64,000 nucleotides of DNA from JAXGMQ01 sp964613055 (GTDB lineage Bacteria; Caldisericota; Caldisericia; JAAYUI01), in assembly GCA_964613055.1 (NCBI GenBank), contig CAZTGD010000004.1, forward strand, positions 1 through 64,000, in the 5' to 3' direction. The first letter of the stretch is position 1, and each line of letters starts with the position of its first letter. The notes below the pieces were generated by a model, which saw only the letters and a program-made list of their open reading frames with translations, was not told where the DNA came from and made no database searches. Both the position numbers and the translations under genes were made by a program. Below are positions 18,338-29,500 of this stretch, piece by piece.

Positions 18338-21300
18338 ATGAGAAAGATACTTTCGTCTGTAGTTGTTATGTTAATTATACTTTCCATGTTCATTGTTGGG
18401 AATGGTGTCCACGATGTAAACGCTGAAGAGATTTTTAAACTAAATGCAGTAGCTGGCAATGGTGTAGTCAGATTGTGGTGGGACGAGGTTCCGGGTGCAA
18501 AACAGGGTTATTATCTATACCGAGGGAAAGAATCGGGTGGTCGATATCTAGCCCCACTGACTGACTTTGGGATAGTGGGAAACACCTATTTCGATGTGAA
18601 TCTTGAAAACAATACAAACTACTGCTATTACTGTCGCGCTTTCGATGAGAACACATTGAGTATTGCCAAATCAAATGAGGTTTGTGTTTCTGTGAGAGAT
18701 GATTTACCCGAATTCATCAAGCCATGTAAACTCGTTCTTACCTTTTCGATTGACTCCAACGAATACCTGGTCAATGGGTTTAAGAAATTTATGTCAACTC
18801 CATGCATTATTAGAAATAACCGAACATTTCTTCTTATAAGGTATGTTGCAGAGGAGATTGGTGGTGTGGTTTCCTGGGATAGTGATGAGAGAAAAGTTAC
18901 CGTTGTCTATAAGGACAAAACGGTTGAGATGTGGATTGGTAAATCTGTAGCAAGAGTCAACGGAGTAGAAAAATACATTGATCCAAATAATCCCAGGGTC
19001 GTTCCCTTTATTGAGAATGGAAGAACACACATTCCTTTAAGATTTCCAGTCGAATCCTTTGGTGAGGGAGAGGTGAAATGGTTCGCTTCCACCAAGCAGG
19101 CTGTACTAAGTTTTCCTGGTCGTTGCGAAGAGACGTTAGAGGGTGTTCTCACTCGTTATTCGAGTGTGTCTGGACTGGGTCAATTGATTGCATTCGATGG
19201 ACAATCACATCTCGTCGCGAATATGAACAGCTTAGAGCGTGGATTTATGCCGGTTGTTGGTGATTGTCTTCGAGTTACTGGAAGGAATGATAATGCCGAT
19301 TATCCAGGGTATCTGTTTGTCTCGAAGGCTGAATTGATCGATTGTGCAGATGATGGTGTCAGATATTGGAATGGTGCAATCACAAAACTCGACTGTGCCA
19401 ATGGGGTAATATACTTCGATGATGAATACGGTTCTCCTCAAATAATCAGGTTTACTGGAACCGAATCTTTGATAGAAGGTTATTGTCATCAACTATCTGT
19501 TGGGGTTTGTATATCAGTCAGCGGAAGGTTTTCCTCATCGGTCGATATAATAGGTATGTACATCGACCCTATCACCATCCAGAGAGTGGATTGTCCCGGG
19601 CAGACAGTAGAACGGGGGTGTAGTGGAGATTGGTACACAGGTCAGGTGCTATCAACTGATTGCATAAGTAACACCGTAGTAGTTGAGGTAGATGTTAGTA
19701 GCAGGTTCACAGTGAATCTGCCAGATAGTTGTGATTGCACATCCATAGACCCGACATGGTGTGTAAGGTTTTGTGCTACAAGGACTGGAACAGAAGCCCT
19801 TGATGCTGATATATTCTCTGCTTATCCATGTGATGAAGAGGTATGCGATGGAGTAGTATATTCAGGTAGAGTCATCTCTGTTTCTGCTGATACAAATACT
19901 CTCAAGCTGTCCCAGGAAGAGTCATATCTGGAGTTTAATATATCTGGTTTAGATGTGAAGGAATTTTCGGATTATTCATGTGCAAAGGTGTGTGCTTATC
20001 TGACTTCTGATGCAGAGGGCAAGTCTATCCTGGTTGCCAGATCTGTGGTTGAGGTAGACTGTATGAACATGTGTGAGGGACGGATAATTCAGGCAAGAGT
20101 TGAAAGGATGTCATCTGATTGCACAGAGTTGATAGTCAGAACGCTAGACGGAGATAACCAACTGAACCTCATCGTTGAGGATGAATCACTATGCGATTTG
20201 AATATTAACTCATGTTATGAGATATGCCTGCGCCCGAATGTGAGATGCTTATGTGCAATATCAGCCTCGCCCATGGAATGCCCCATTGAATGCTGGGGAA
20301 TGCAGGTGATTGGTATTATCAAGGAAGTGAAAACAGCCTCCATTGTCATTCAACTCTATGGAAGTGACAAGCAGTATACCGTTTCGGTGAGTTCAGAACA
20401 GCTTGTTTCGATTGAAAAGGGCATGTGTGTTGAAGCATGCCTGATGTTTGAACTCGATGGAACTTCATCGCTTGGATGGTTCAGAGAGCTTGATGCGGAC
20501 AAATGTGGTCAGCAGAACGAAAAAACATGTGATGACCTTGAGTTGATAGTGCATGTCAAGGATGTCAATTGTCAAATCAACACATTAAGAATCAAGATAA
20601 TTGATGGGTTTCCCATGGCAAACGGTATGGAGATAGATATTCCAATTGATGAGTCGATTATAGAATGCGAAGAGCTTGAAGAAGACACATGCATGAGGGT
20701 CTGTGGCAGATTAAAGGGCTTCTCTGATTTTGACCTTATCTGGTGGGAACAGTTAGATCCTGAGTTGTGTGGAATATCTCAAGAACCCCTGATTGAATGT
20801 GATGAAGAGGTGAAGGGTATTGTAACATATCTTGGATGTCGAGAGGATGATAAAATAAAACTAATTGTTGACAACGAAGCAATCGACTACATATCGAAAG
20901 ATGTTGATTTATGCAAAGGATTTGAGATAGGTGATTGTGTATTGGCATGTTTGAAGATCATCGAAGGTGCACCACCCGTGATTCTCTCTATGAAGAAACT
21001 CGGCAGATCGGAGTGTCCTCCTGCCCCTGATGAGTGCATCGAGGAAATCGTTGGCAGGATAACAGATATCGGTTGTACAGCATACGGATACCTGAAACTC
21101 AACACATCAGATGGCATAAAAGAGCTGACAATTCGAGATTATGACGTATGTGAGGGTTTTGCTATCGGAGAGTGTGTAAAGGCTTGTATCAAGAGAGACA
21201 GCCATGAAAAGCTTGTAGTAGATTCTCTTGAAACCGTTGATGATGGAAACTGCCCTGTCGTGATTAAACGAGAATGCGATGAATATATCAAGATAAATCT

Positions 21301-24208
21301 ATCACAAGTGTTCTGTGAAGAGGGTTACATCAAAGGAACAGAAGCACTTACAGTAGAAGCCAGAACACCAATGCCCTTAGAGATTCAATTTGAAGATGAC
21401 TCCTTTTGCAAGATGAAGTCTTCCAGGTGCTATGAAGTATGTTACTGGACAGATGATGAGGGGGTTTTGTGGGGAGAGCGTTTCAGGGAGGTTGACTGCC
21501 TTGGTCAATCGTTCTGCGATGGAAATGAGATCGATGTGAAGGTGATCTCTGTTAACTGCAAGGAAGAATGGATAGTCGTTGATTACTGGAATGAGGTGTT
21601 AAAACTATCATTGAACAGGCTGGATTGCGATGGAATTACACCATGGCAATGTCTTAGAGTGTGCATTTCAAAAAATGACAGTGGTTCGTATACGTTAGAT
21701 CATTACAAGTTACTCGGCGAATGGGAGTGCCCAGGTATAGGATGTACTGATGGCAGATGGGTAAACGGCAAGGTCATTGCCATAGATGAGTATCCAGACA
21801 TGGGAGGTTATGCATTTGTAATGTATGGATATAGCAGTCCTTTTCTGTTCAAAACTACTGAGAAAAACGCATACCCACCCTTCACTGAAGGCGATTGTAT
21901 CAAAGGTTGTGCAGTGTTTGACCCAGACAGTGGTATGATGTCTGTCATAAATCCGGTTATCCTGCCTGATGACATTTGTGGAATGGATGTAATCGATGGT
22001 GATATCTGGAAAGGCACAATTTACTCTATTAATTGCCAAAGAGAAGTAATCTCTATCAAACGTGGTGGTTCTATTGTTGGAGTTAGAGTTTCTGCTGAGT
22101 TATGCACTCGATTCTCAGAGGGTGACTGTATCATTGCTGGCGGTCACTGGCAATCAGAGAAACAGCTTTTTGTGAGTCAGTGGTTTCGACACCTTCCATG
22201 GGAGATGTGCAATGCATGGTGTACTGGAGATGAGGTATATGGAAGCGTAGTTGATATTGATGCAGAGAACTCAAAAATAGTATTGTTTACGGGAGAGAAT
22301 ATCATCGAGTTCAAGTCAGATATTTATATTCCTGATTTGAAACAAGGAGTTTGTGTGAATGTATGTCTTGATCGGTGGGATGAAAAGATATCAATGTATC
22401 GAGCATCTAGACTGAGGATAGTCGATTGCATTGAAACGCCTGTATGCAAGGAGAATATCATCCAAGGTACTGTATCTGATTATACTGATGATCTGTTCGT
22501 TTGGGTGTCTGGAAACAGGTATCAGGTCAAGGGCGTCAGTTCACAATTCCAATTTAAACCTGGCAACTGCGTTCAGATTTGCGGGGTTTTTATGGGTGAG
22601 GAGTCAACCTACAGCCCCATGCCGATTTATATTGATGCAGAGTGGGTGAGTGTACTTCCAACCGACGAATGCATGAATGGGATAGATGAAATCACAGGTG
22701 TTATCTCAGATATCAACGAATTGGGTCAAGGTGTTCTTGAAACTGATAACGGCATATTCGATATTCATATACCTGCCAAGGATGTAGATAGTATTGATTA
22801 TCCTGCATGCGTCAAAGCTTATGGACGAATGATTCCGACAAGGCATTTATTTGCGGCCAGTGAAATTAAACAAATTGCACCAAACGAGTGTGATTGGTGT
22901 GATACAGATTACATGAAAGCGCAACTGCTGAGTTTGAATGAAGAGGAGTTGTTTGGATTCGTTGTCCATGATGGTTTCCTTGAGAGAATACAGTTCAATT
23001 CCTATAAGATCCTGGAATCAAGTATCTTACTGATACCATATGTAACATACCCGGTCTGTATCGAAGTCTGTGGAGACAGGAATGAATATGATGGTGTTCT
23101 GAATGTGAGTAAGATGAGTATTGTAAAACCTTCCTCATGCGACACGGTGTGCGAAGGACCGAGTTTCACAGGTACTGTAAAGTCGATCGATCATGAGACT
23201 GGGACAATGAAACTCGAATATGTCCGAGATCTGGATATTCGATATCCAGAGATGCTGAGGATTCCTCAATACATCGATTTCGAAGTTGGTAGATGTGTAA
23301 CGGTATGTACGCAACCGATGAATATCTGGGACACCATGGTTGACATGTCCTGGTACCCGGTGGTTGTTTGGGGTGAATACATTTCAGATGAAAGTTGTGT
23401 CACACATGAACCAGAACCTGAGCCTGAACCAGAGCCGGTAGAAACTCTTCCAGTTTGGGAGGGTGTTATCACTGAAACATATTGCATAGAGGACCTCCTA
23501 TACTGCACTTTTAACGATGCGGATTATTCAGTGACGGTACCTTCTGATATCAAATGTGAACAGTTCAGTATTAATGACTGTGTGAGAGTTGTCGGTGAAT
23601 ACAATGAAAAGTATATGATAATCGAAGCAGATAAAATCGAAAAGATAGATTGCCCAAAGGAGACCGAAACCTGGGATATGATAGTTTTCGAGACATTTTG
23701 TGACGTGCGATCCGAACCATATTATTTAGCCAGAGCCAAGACCAGCTTCTTTGACATCTATCTCCCAAAGAAATTCAAGTGTAATCAATATGGGCCTGGA
23801 GATTGTATAACTGTAAAAGGAACACTTGAAGGTAAAGACTCAGGGATAGGCACACCGATGAATGGATACATACAGGCGACCTCAATTAAGCCTCGAAAAT
23901 GTGAGGAATATGGACCTTACAATGGCATTGTTAATGCAACCTACTGTAACTCTAGATTTATCAAGGTGAAGTATTTTGATGTTGAGTATGACCTCTACTA
24001 CCCGGTGGATTTCAAATGTGAATCCTTGAATAAGGGTGATTGTATAAGTTTTAGGGGTGTGATTTGGACAGAAGGCTATATCGATGCCGCCTGGCTGGAG
24101 AAGACAAAATGTCCACGGAAAGGCAAAAATATGATAAGATATGAATACAATACATGCATCCAAACCTATTCCATACGACCTCTACTAGCGTATTGTGTAA
24201 CCTTTTAG
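18338..24208 (+). CDS. Giant exported cysteine-rich repeat protein
   Basis: About 1956 residues from ATG 18338, which has TGGAGGTG upstream and opens a clear signal peptide (MRKILSSVVVMLIILSMFIV, cleavage near VNA-EE); the open frame extends to 18278 but without a ribosome site. Domains: an FnIII-like unit at about 31-127, a full copper-amine-oxidase-N stalk domain at about 128-259, then about 21 degenerate repeats of 70-95 residues to near the C-terminus. Each repeat looks like a small beta-barrel: G-x-V/I at the start, alternating hydrophobics, then a signature G-(D/N/E)-C-(V/I)-x-(V/A)-C, ending with a DC or C-x-x-x-C linker. I count roughly 100 cysteines by hand. A PEPEPEPE spacer separates the last three repeats. 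No enzyme motif is seen. Likely a surface protein stabilised by disulfides or binding metal. Confidence 0.8.
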   Translation: MRKILSSVVVMLIILSMFIVGNGVHDVNAEEIFKLNAVAGNGVVRLWWDEVPGAKQGYYLYRGKESGGRYLAPLTDFGIVGNTYFDVNLENNTNYCYYCRAFDENTLSIAKSNEVCVSVRDDLPEFIKPCKLVLTFSIDSNEYLVNGFKKFMSTPCIIRNNRTFLLIRYVAEEIGGVVSWDSDERKVTVVYKDKTVEMWIGKSVARVNGVEKYIDPNNPRVVPFIENGRTHIPLRFPVESFGEGEVKWFASTKQAVLSFPGRCEETLEGVLTRYSSVSGLGQLIAFDGQSHLVANMNSLERGFMPVVGDCLRVTGRNDNADYPGYLFVSKAELIDCADDGVRYWNGAITKLDCANGVIYFDDEYGSPQIIRFTGTESLIEGYCHQLSVGVCISVSGRFSSSVDIIGMYIDPITIQRVDCPGQTVERGCSGDWYTGQVLSTDCISNTVVVEVDVSSRFTVNLPDSCDCTSIDPTWCVRFCATRTGTEALDADIFSAYPCDEEVCDGVVYSGRVISVSADTNTLKLSQEESYLEFNISGLDVKEFSDYSCAKVCAYLTSDAEGKSILVARSVVEVDCMNMCEGRIIQARVERMSSDCTELIVRTLDGDNQLNLIVEDESLCDLNINSCYEICLRPNVRCLCAISASPMECPIECWGMQVIGIIKEVKTASIVIQLYGSDKQYTVSVSSEQLVSIEKGMCVEACLMFELDGTSSLGWFRELDADKCGQQNEKTCDDLELIVHVKDVNCQINTLRIKIIDGFPMANGMEIDIPIDESIIECEELEEDTCMRVCGRLKGFSDFDLIWWEQLDPELCGISQEPLIECDEEVKGIVTYLGCREDDKIKLIVDNEAIDYISKDVDLCKGFEIGDCVLACLKIIEGAPPVILSMKKLGRSECPPAPDECIEEIVGRITDIGCTAYGYLKLNTSDGIKELTIRDYDVCEGFAIGECVKACIKRDSHEKLVVDSLETVDDGNCPVVIKRECDEYIKINLSQVFCEEGYIKGTEALTVEARTPMPLEIQFEDDSFCKMKSSRCYEVCYWTDDEGVLWGERFREVDCLGQSFCDGNEIDVKVISVNCKEEWIVVDYWNEVLKLSLNRLDCDGITPWQCLRVCISKNDSGSYTLDHYKLLGEWECPGIGCTDGRWVNGKVIAIDEYPDMGGYAFVMYGYSSPFLFKTTEKNAYPPFTEGDCIKGCAVFDPDSGMMSVINPVILPDDICGMDVIDGDIWKGTIYSINCQREVISIKRGGSIVGVRVSAELCTRFSEGDCIIAGGHWQSEKQLFVSQWFRHLPWEMCNAWCTGDEVYGSVVDIDAENSKIVLFTGENIIEFKSDIYIPDLKQGVCVNVCLDRWDEKISMYRASRLRIVDCIETPVCKENIIQGTVSDYTDDLFVWVSGNRYQVKGVSSQFQFKPGNCVQICGVFMGEESTYSPMPIYIDAEWVSVLPTDECMNGIDEITGVISDINELGQGVLETDNGIFDIHIPAKDVDSIDYPACVKAYGRMIPTRHLFAASEIKQIAPNECDWCDTDYMKAQLLSLNEEELFGFVVHDGFLERIQFNSYKILESSILLIPYVTYPVCIEVCGDRNEYDGVLNVSKMSIVKPSSCDTVCEGPSFTGTVKSIDHETGTMKLEYVRDLDIRYPEMLRIPQYIDFEVGRCVTVCTQPMNIWDTMVDMSWYPVVVWGEYISDESCVTHEPEPEPEPEPVETLPVWEGVITETYCIEDLLYCTFNDADYSVTVPSDIKCEQFSINDCVRVVGEYNEKYMIIEADKIEKIDCPKETETWDMIVFETFCDVRSEPYYLARAKTSFFDIYLPKKFKCNQYGPGDCITVKGTLEGKDSGIGTPMNGYIQATSIKPRKCEEYGPYNGIVNATYCNSRFIKVKYFDVEYDLYYPVDFKCESLNKGDCISFRGVIWTEGYIDAAWLEKTKCPRKGKNMIRYEYNTCIQTYSIRPLLAYCVTF
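19124..24120 (+). repeat. About 21 tandem degenerate cysteine-rich protein repeats
   Basis: A protein-level repeat inside the giant gene; DNA identity between units is low, so it is old. Representative signature segments are EIGDCVLACL, AIGECVKACI, SEGDCIIAGG, KPGNCVQICG, GPGDCITVKG and NKGDCISFRG. The pattern (short OB-like strand order, G-D-x-V turn) resembles DUF5666-type domains with added cysteines. That assignment is my inference from pattern, not from a profile search. Confidence 0.65.
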
Positions 24209-24218
24209 TGCCTATGCC

Positions 24219-24247
24219 TTGCAGGTCTAACCATACCAATATAGAAT
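24219..24247 (+). promoter_or_regulatory. Predicted promoter of gap-pgk operon
   Basis: TTGCAG (24219-24224), a 17-base spacer and TAGAAT (24242-24247). The expected start near 24254 gives a leader of about 31 bases with GAGGAGGT before the TTG start codon. Confidence 0.55.
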
Positions 24248-24284
24248 CAGTCCATAGAATAAGTGGACGACCGAGGAGGTTGAT

Positions 24285-25292
24285 TTGGCAAAGATAGCAA
24301 TTAACGGTTTTGGCAGAATCGGTAGGCAGATATATAAAACGCTGAATTCTTTTTTCCCATCTCACCGAGTAGTAGCCATTAATGATTTAACTGACACAGA
24401 TACCTTAATACACCTGCTCAAGTATGATAGTAACTATGGCAGGTTTGGCAAGCCAATTGAAAAAAAGGGTATCGACTCCTTCACTGTAGATGGCAATACA
24501 ACCAAGTGTCTTCAGGAACCAGAACCGAGTAAACTCCCATGGGATGAATTAGGTGTGGATATTGTTGTTGAGTCAACTGGTAGGTTCAGAGCTCGGAAGG
24601 ATGCTAATATTCATTTAGAGCGTGGAGTCAAGAAGGTGTTCGTATCAGCACCGATGAAGGATCCTGATTTGATGATAGTCAGAGGTGTGAACGATGACAA
24701 ATACGATCCTTTAAAACACCACATAGTAAGCAACGCTTCCTGCACAACCAACTCTCTTGCCCCAGTCGCACATTTACTCCACAAGCATTTCAGGATAGAG
24801 TATGGTTTTATGACAACCATACACTCATATACAAGCGATCAGAGATTACTTGATACCCCTCACAAGGATTTGAGGAGGGCGAGGAATGCCGCCACCAATA
24901 TTATCCCAACTACAACAGGAGCCGCGCAGGCTGTATCTGTTGTCATACCAGAACTTGCAGGCAAGTTAACCGGTATAGCTATCAGGGTGCCAACATCGAT
25001 AGTGAGTCTTACAGATTTTGTTTGTAGAGTCAGTAAAGAGATAAATGACGAGAAGATCAATGCTGTGCTTGAAAAAGCCAGCAAAGATGAGCTTAGAGGC
25101 ATTATCGATTACTCTGAAGAACCGTTGGTTTCATCGGACTATCTTGGTTCATCACACTCTGGTATAATCGATGCTCTTTCAACCCAGTCCCTTGGATCTC
25201 ATCTTGTTAAGCTATGTATATGGTACGACAACGAGTGGGGCTACTCGGTAAGATCAGCAGAGGTGATAGACAAGTTGGCTAAAAGCGTCTGA
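24285..25292 (+). CDS. gap: Glyceraldehyde-3-phosphate dehydrogenase
   Basis: Glycolytic/gluconeogenic oxidation of glyceraldehyde-3-phosphate to 1,3-bisphosphoglycerate with NAD(P). The 335-residue protein has the N-terminal dinucleotide-binding INGFGRIGRQ, the catalytic cysteine at about 153 in SNASCTTNSLAP, the histidine in TIHSYTSDQ, and NIIPTTTGAAQAV. The start codon is TTG with GAGGAGGT six bases upstream, and the alignment with the family starts exactly there. pgk follows after 3 bp. Confidence 0.97.
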   Translation: MAKIAINGFGRIGRQIYKTLNSFFPSHRVVAINDLTDTDTLIHLLKYDSNYGRFGKPIEKKGIDSFTVDGNTTKCLQEPEPSKLPWDELGVDIVVESTGRFRARKDANIHLERGVKKVFVSAPMKDPDLMIVRGVNDDKYDPLKHHIVSNASCTTNSLAPVAHLLHKHFRIEYGFMTTIHSYTSDQRLLDTPHKDLRRARNAATNIIPTTTGAAQAVSVVIPELAGKLTGIAIRVPTSIVSLTDFVCRVSKEINDEKINAVLEKASKDELRGIIDYSEEPLVSSDYLGSSHSGIIDALSTQSLGSHLVKLCIWYDNEWGYSVRSAEVIDKLAKSV

Positions 25293-25295
25293 CGA

Positions 25296-26501
25296 ATGAA
25301 GAAATCGATTGAGCAAATAGATGTAGAAGGTAAGAAGGTTTTGCTGAGGGCAGACTTCAACTTTCCTCTCGTATCTGGTCAGATATCTGATGATACAAGA
25401 ATCAAGCTGACTATGCCAACAATTGAGTACCTTCTCAGAAGGAAAGCTAAAGTAATCATCTGTTCCCATCTTGACAGACCTGGAGGGAAGAGAGTTCCTT
25501 CATTGAGTCTTAAGCCGGTTGCTGAGTATCTGTCAAAACTCCTTAAAATGAATATCCCTATTCTTGATGATTGTGTTGGAGATGACACCAAGACGACTAT
25601 CTCTCACCTTCAGTCAGGAAGCGCCATAATGCTTGAGAACCTTCGTTTTCATAAAGAGGAGGAAGACAACGATTACTGGTTTGCCTATCAGCTGTCAGAG
25701 CTGGCTGATATCTACGTATCGGATGCATTTGGTACTGCCCATAGAGCGCATGCCAGCAATTTTGGTGTACCCGCCATATTAAAACCAGCTGTCGCTGGAT
25801 ATCTGTTGCTGTCGGAACTTAAGCATCTTGGTACGGTGCTTAAGAAACCTGATAGACCACTCGGTATCGTTTTCGGCGGAGCAAAGGTTTCTGATAAGAT
25901 GAATGCAATTTACAATCTCCTTGATGTCGCTGACGTTATTGCGATAGGTGGAGGTATGTCATATACATTTCACATGGCTCTGGGCCATAAGGTTGGTGAT
26001 TCACTCGTTCAACCAGAGTATGTCGAGAGTTGCAGGGAGTTCTTAGAGGATGCTCGTTTAAGAGGTAAGACTGTTATAATTCCCTTTGATTATGTCTGTG
26101 CGAATGAGTATGAGAATCCGACTGATATAAGAGTTGTGACCGGTTACACAAAGGAACTCACAGAGATAGTAGACATCCCAGATGGTTTCCAGGGAATGGA
26201 CATAGGTCCAATAACCAGAGAAAGGTTTATATCAGCGCTTTCTTGCTGTCAAACCGTTCTTTGGAATGGTCCGCTTGGAGTTTTTGAAAGAGAAGGATTT
26301 TCAGAAGGGACGTCTTCTGTTATGAAAAGTATCAGTCAGAATGTCAAAACCAGTATAATTGGTGGTGGTGATTCAGCTTCAGCTGTGAGAAAATTCAATC
26401 TAACAGACAGCTTTAGCCATGTATCTACTGGGGGAGGGGCATCCCTTGCGTTCCTGGAAGGAAGGACATTGCCTGGAATAGCGGTACTCGATGATTTATA
26501 G
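25296..26501 (+). CDS. pgk: Phosphoglycerate kinase
   Basis: It transfers phosphate between 1,3-bisphosphoglycerate and ADP. The 401-residue protein carries VLLRADFNFPL at the N-terminus, SHLDRPGG, MLENLRFHKEE, the nucleotide-site LGIVFGGAKVSDKM, VLWNGPLGVFE and the C-terminal IIGGGDSASAV / HVSTGGGASLAFLEG. All major motifs are intact. It is cotranscribed with gap; tpi, commonly next, is absent. The last 11 bases overlap the start of the exported protein gene at 26491. Confidence 0.97.
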   Translation: MKKSIEQIDVEGKKVLLRADFNFPLVSGQISDDTRIKLTMPTIEYLLRRKAKVIICSHLDRPGGKRVPSLSLKPVAEYLSKLLKMNIPILDDCVGDDTKTTISHLQSGSAIMLENLRFHKEEEDNDYWFAYQLSELADIYVSDAFGTAHRAHASNFGVPAILKPAVAGYLLLSELKHLGTVLKKPDRPLGIVFGGAKVSDKMNAIYNLLDVADVIAIGGGMSYTFHMALGHKVGDSLVQPEYVESCREFLEDARLRGKTVIIPFDYVCANEYENPTDIRVVTGYTKELTEIVDIPDGFQGMDIGPITRERFISALSCCQTVLWNGPLGVFEREGFSEGTSSVMKSISQNVKTSIIGGGDSASAVRKFNLTDSFSHVSTGGGASLAFLEGRTLPGIAVLDDL

Positions 26502-29500
26502 AAAAACGATAATATTAATTCTATCTTCTGCATTATTGTGTATGCCGTTATTTTCTGTCTCATCTGCACCCACTGAAGGTGATTATCTACCCGACATCGT
26601 TACGGGAGCAGTTATTGTTCCAGGTACTGAATTGGAGCGCTTACACCTTATAGCTCAGGATAATTGCTGGCTGGAGGATGGTGCTAGAAGATCGAATGGT
26701 TTTGTTGAATTCGAGGTTCCATTGTTGGGTACTCAGCCTATTATCATTGAACTAGACTCGGCTGGTCCTTATGTTGTCGACGTTTCTATGGGCGGAAGTC
26801 CATACACTCAACTGTACTCATCTGGTCAGATGGATGGTGACAGATCAGGTCGGATGAGAAGACAGATCAAGGTTGACCAGGGACCAGCGCATCCGATGAA
26901 GATAAGGATAAAGCGAAGAGACTCAGCATCAGATCCATTTACACTGTGGAGGGTAACCGTTCTGAGGATTCATGAGATCTTTCCAGGTTCAAATGTAGAA
27001 ACTGAAATGCTTGTAAATGCTGGTGAATCAACTCTCCTCGATGGTGGTGGGAGATTGATACCCGCTGACACCAGCATATCATACAGACTCAATAGTGCAG
27101 GTGAATCACCTGTAGTAATGCTTCTTGAATCATCAAATGAGATGACAGCAGATATTAAAGGCTACAAGGTTGAACTGCAATCCAGTGAACAGGGTTATTG
27201 GGGTACCATCGGGAGTATCCCTGAGAAAACATTACTCACACTAACTGCTATAGAAGAAACTAAAATCCGGAGTCTTCTTTTCTCATACGGTCTCTCACCC
27301 ATTGATGCTGTCCGAGATGTTGGAAGTCTCATGACTGGTGCAATGAGTTCAGAGATTGGCATATCCCTATCTGAAGAACCGGTATCAATTGTCGTACCAG
27401 AAGATCACCAGTATTTTTGGTGTTTCACCACATCACCTGAGACAATCGAGATTTACGAAGAAAACCACAGTATCATTCAAGGAGCGTTAATAGCCAAACT
27501 CGAAACGAATCCATCTGTCTTAAATATTACAGGTGAGGGTGAATTGTTGTCTTTCGCCTTTGACTCGGATGAGGAAGGTGATGGTATACCAGGAGCACTT
27601 GAGTTAATACTTGGAACAGACCCCTTCCTGATAAGATCAGACAATGACGACATTGATGACTACATGGACGCTATGCCGTTGGACACGGACAATGATGGTT
27701 TGAACGATGAAGTTGAATCATTTCTCAACATGCCAGTCAATTACTCTGATTGCAACATCGATGGGATCCCAGATGGGGTTGGTTTGGATGGCTACCAACT
27801 ACCATCTGTATGCGCCAAGGTTAAAGACAGACCATGGATAGGGGCACGATACCAGGATGTATACGATTATTCGCTAATTCGAGAGTGTTCCAAATATGGA
27901 ATGACTTCAGCCATCATTGACTTCCATGAGATACTCATTTCTCGAAAACCTGAAGATAAGTTACTTTCACAACTGGAGTCAGCTGGTGAATGTGATGGAT
28001 TCTTGCTCGATGGATGCGCAATTTCTGATGAAGACTTCGATCAGTATGATTCACTAATCGACGAGTATCAGTTGTGGGCTGGAAGGATATGGACTGATAT
28101 TGATACTGACACAAAGCTGGCTTTTACTCTCCATAACTTTACACACGATCGAGTAGATAAATTGCTTGAATTGACCTTCGATTATGCTGAACAATACGGA
28201 CAGGAAGTTGCCGTATCGATACCTTCACCCTGTGATTTTACCTCGTGGTTAGTACCGTATAATAGCTTTGAAAAGGTTGATAGACTAATCATTGAACCTC
28301 CCTCTTTGATAGGTGACATGCAGTTACACACAGCGGGACTTTTTGATGCGCTGTTCGTTGGAAGACCTTTATTCGTTGAGATAAACGATGAAGCCAAATC
28401 AAGGGCTTACATCTCTGGTGTTAGGGATGCTGGAAAATATATGGGAGTATCGATACCATCAGATCAACGTCCAATGGTTATCACAGGCTCTATTTCCGAA
28501 ACCGTTTCAAACCTTGCTCAGATAGTAAATGAAAGCTCTGTCTGGTCAAAACGTCTGGATTCGATTAATATTCACCAGAATTGGCAGACTACACTTGCCG
28601 GTATTGATTGCTACATTTTACCATCAAGGGTCAAAGATCTAGATCAATACTCTATTGCTCTACTCGATATAGGAACTACATTCATTTCAGCTGGTGAACT
28701 GGAGGAAATTCAGAGATGGATTACCCATGGTGGAAACCTGTTTCTCTACACAAGCGATAGCAGATTCAGCGATCTTGTATGGTGGAAGAGCACCAGCTCA
28801 TTGGGTGAGATAATTGCTGATAATCTGGGAATTAAGCGATTTATAAGCGATACGGTCATGAAAGCTGGTAAGGGAACACTGTACGTTACAACGACTGACC
28901 CAGTTTTCTCTATTGAGAAGTTCAAAAATGATGCAAAAATAGATATAGATTCCGTACCTCCATCTTACCAGCAACTTAAATCTTCGATGGTTGAAGTAAA
29001 CTATGCCTGCTTGAGCATGAAGATGGCAGAGGAGTATCCAAAAACAGAGTATCCCATTCATATTGAACCAGCTTATGGAAATGCTCCATATGTTATGGCA
29101 TCAACATGCGCCGTTCCATGGATTAAAGAATGGGGAGATAACATAAAGATTCTCGCTCAAGCCCCCCGGGGTACATTCTCATCATTTGCATTGGTCATCG
29201 ATGGAAAACCCACATCCGTTACTTCAAGCGTGCCGGTGAAATGGAATTACTCAGGTGGAGTTCTGTTCGTTTCCTTTTCTGCTAGCGGAGGAGGTGATGG
29301 TTTCGTCGTCTCAACTGAAGAAGGACTTGACCTTTCAGCAGTGAATCTGGGTATCCAACCACTTTCACCTGAAGCAAACACCACATCTACCGTGACAGCC
29401 ACCGTCTACAACGCATCAGAGATACCAAGTGGTGAATACTCATTAACGTTCTATTGGGATGAGAAATCCATAACAAATCGTTTCAAGACAATGAGCATGA

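Noticed and set aside
23403..23445. GAA/CCA-type DNA repeat
   Set aside because: Only the coding trace of a PEPEPEPE spacer inside the giant protein, not an independent repeat element.
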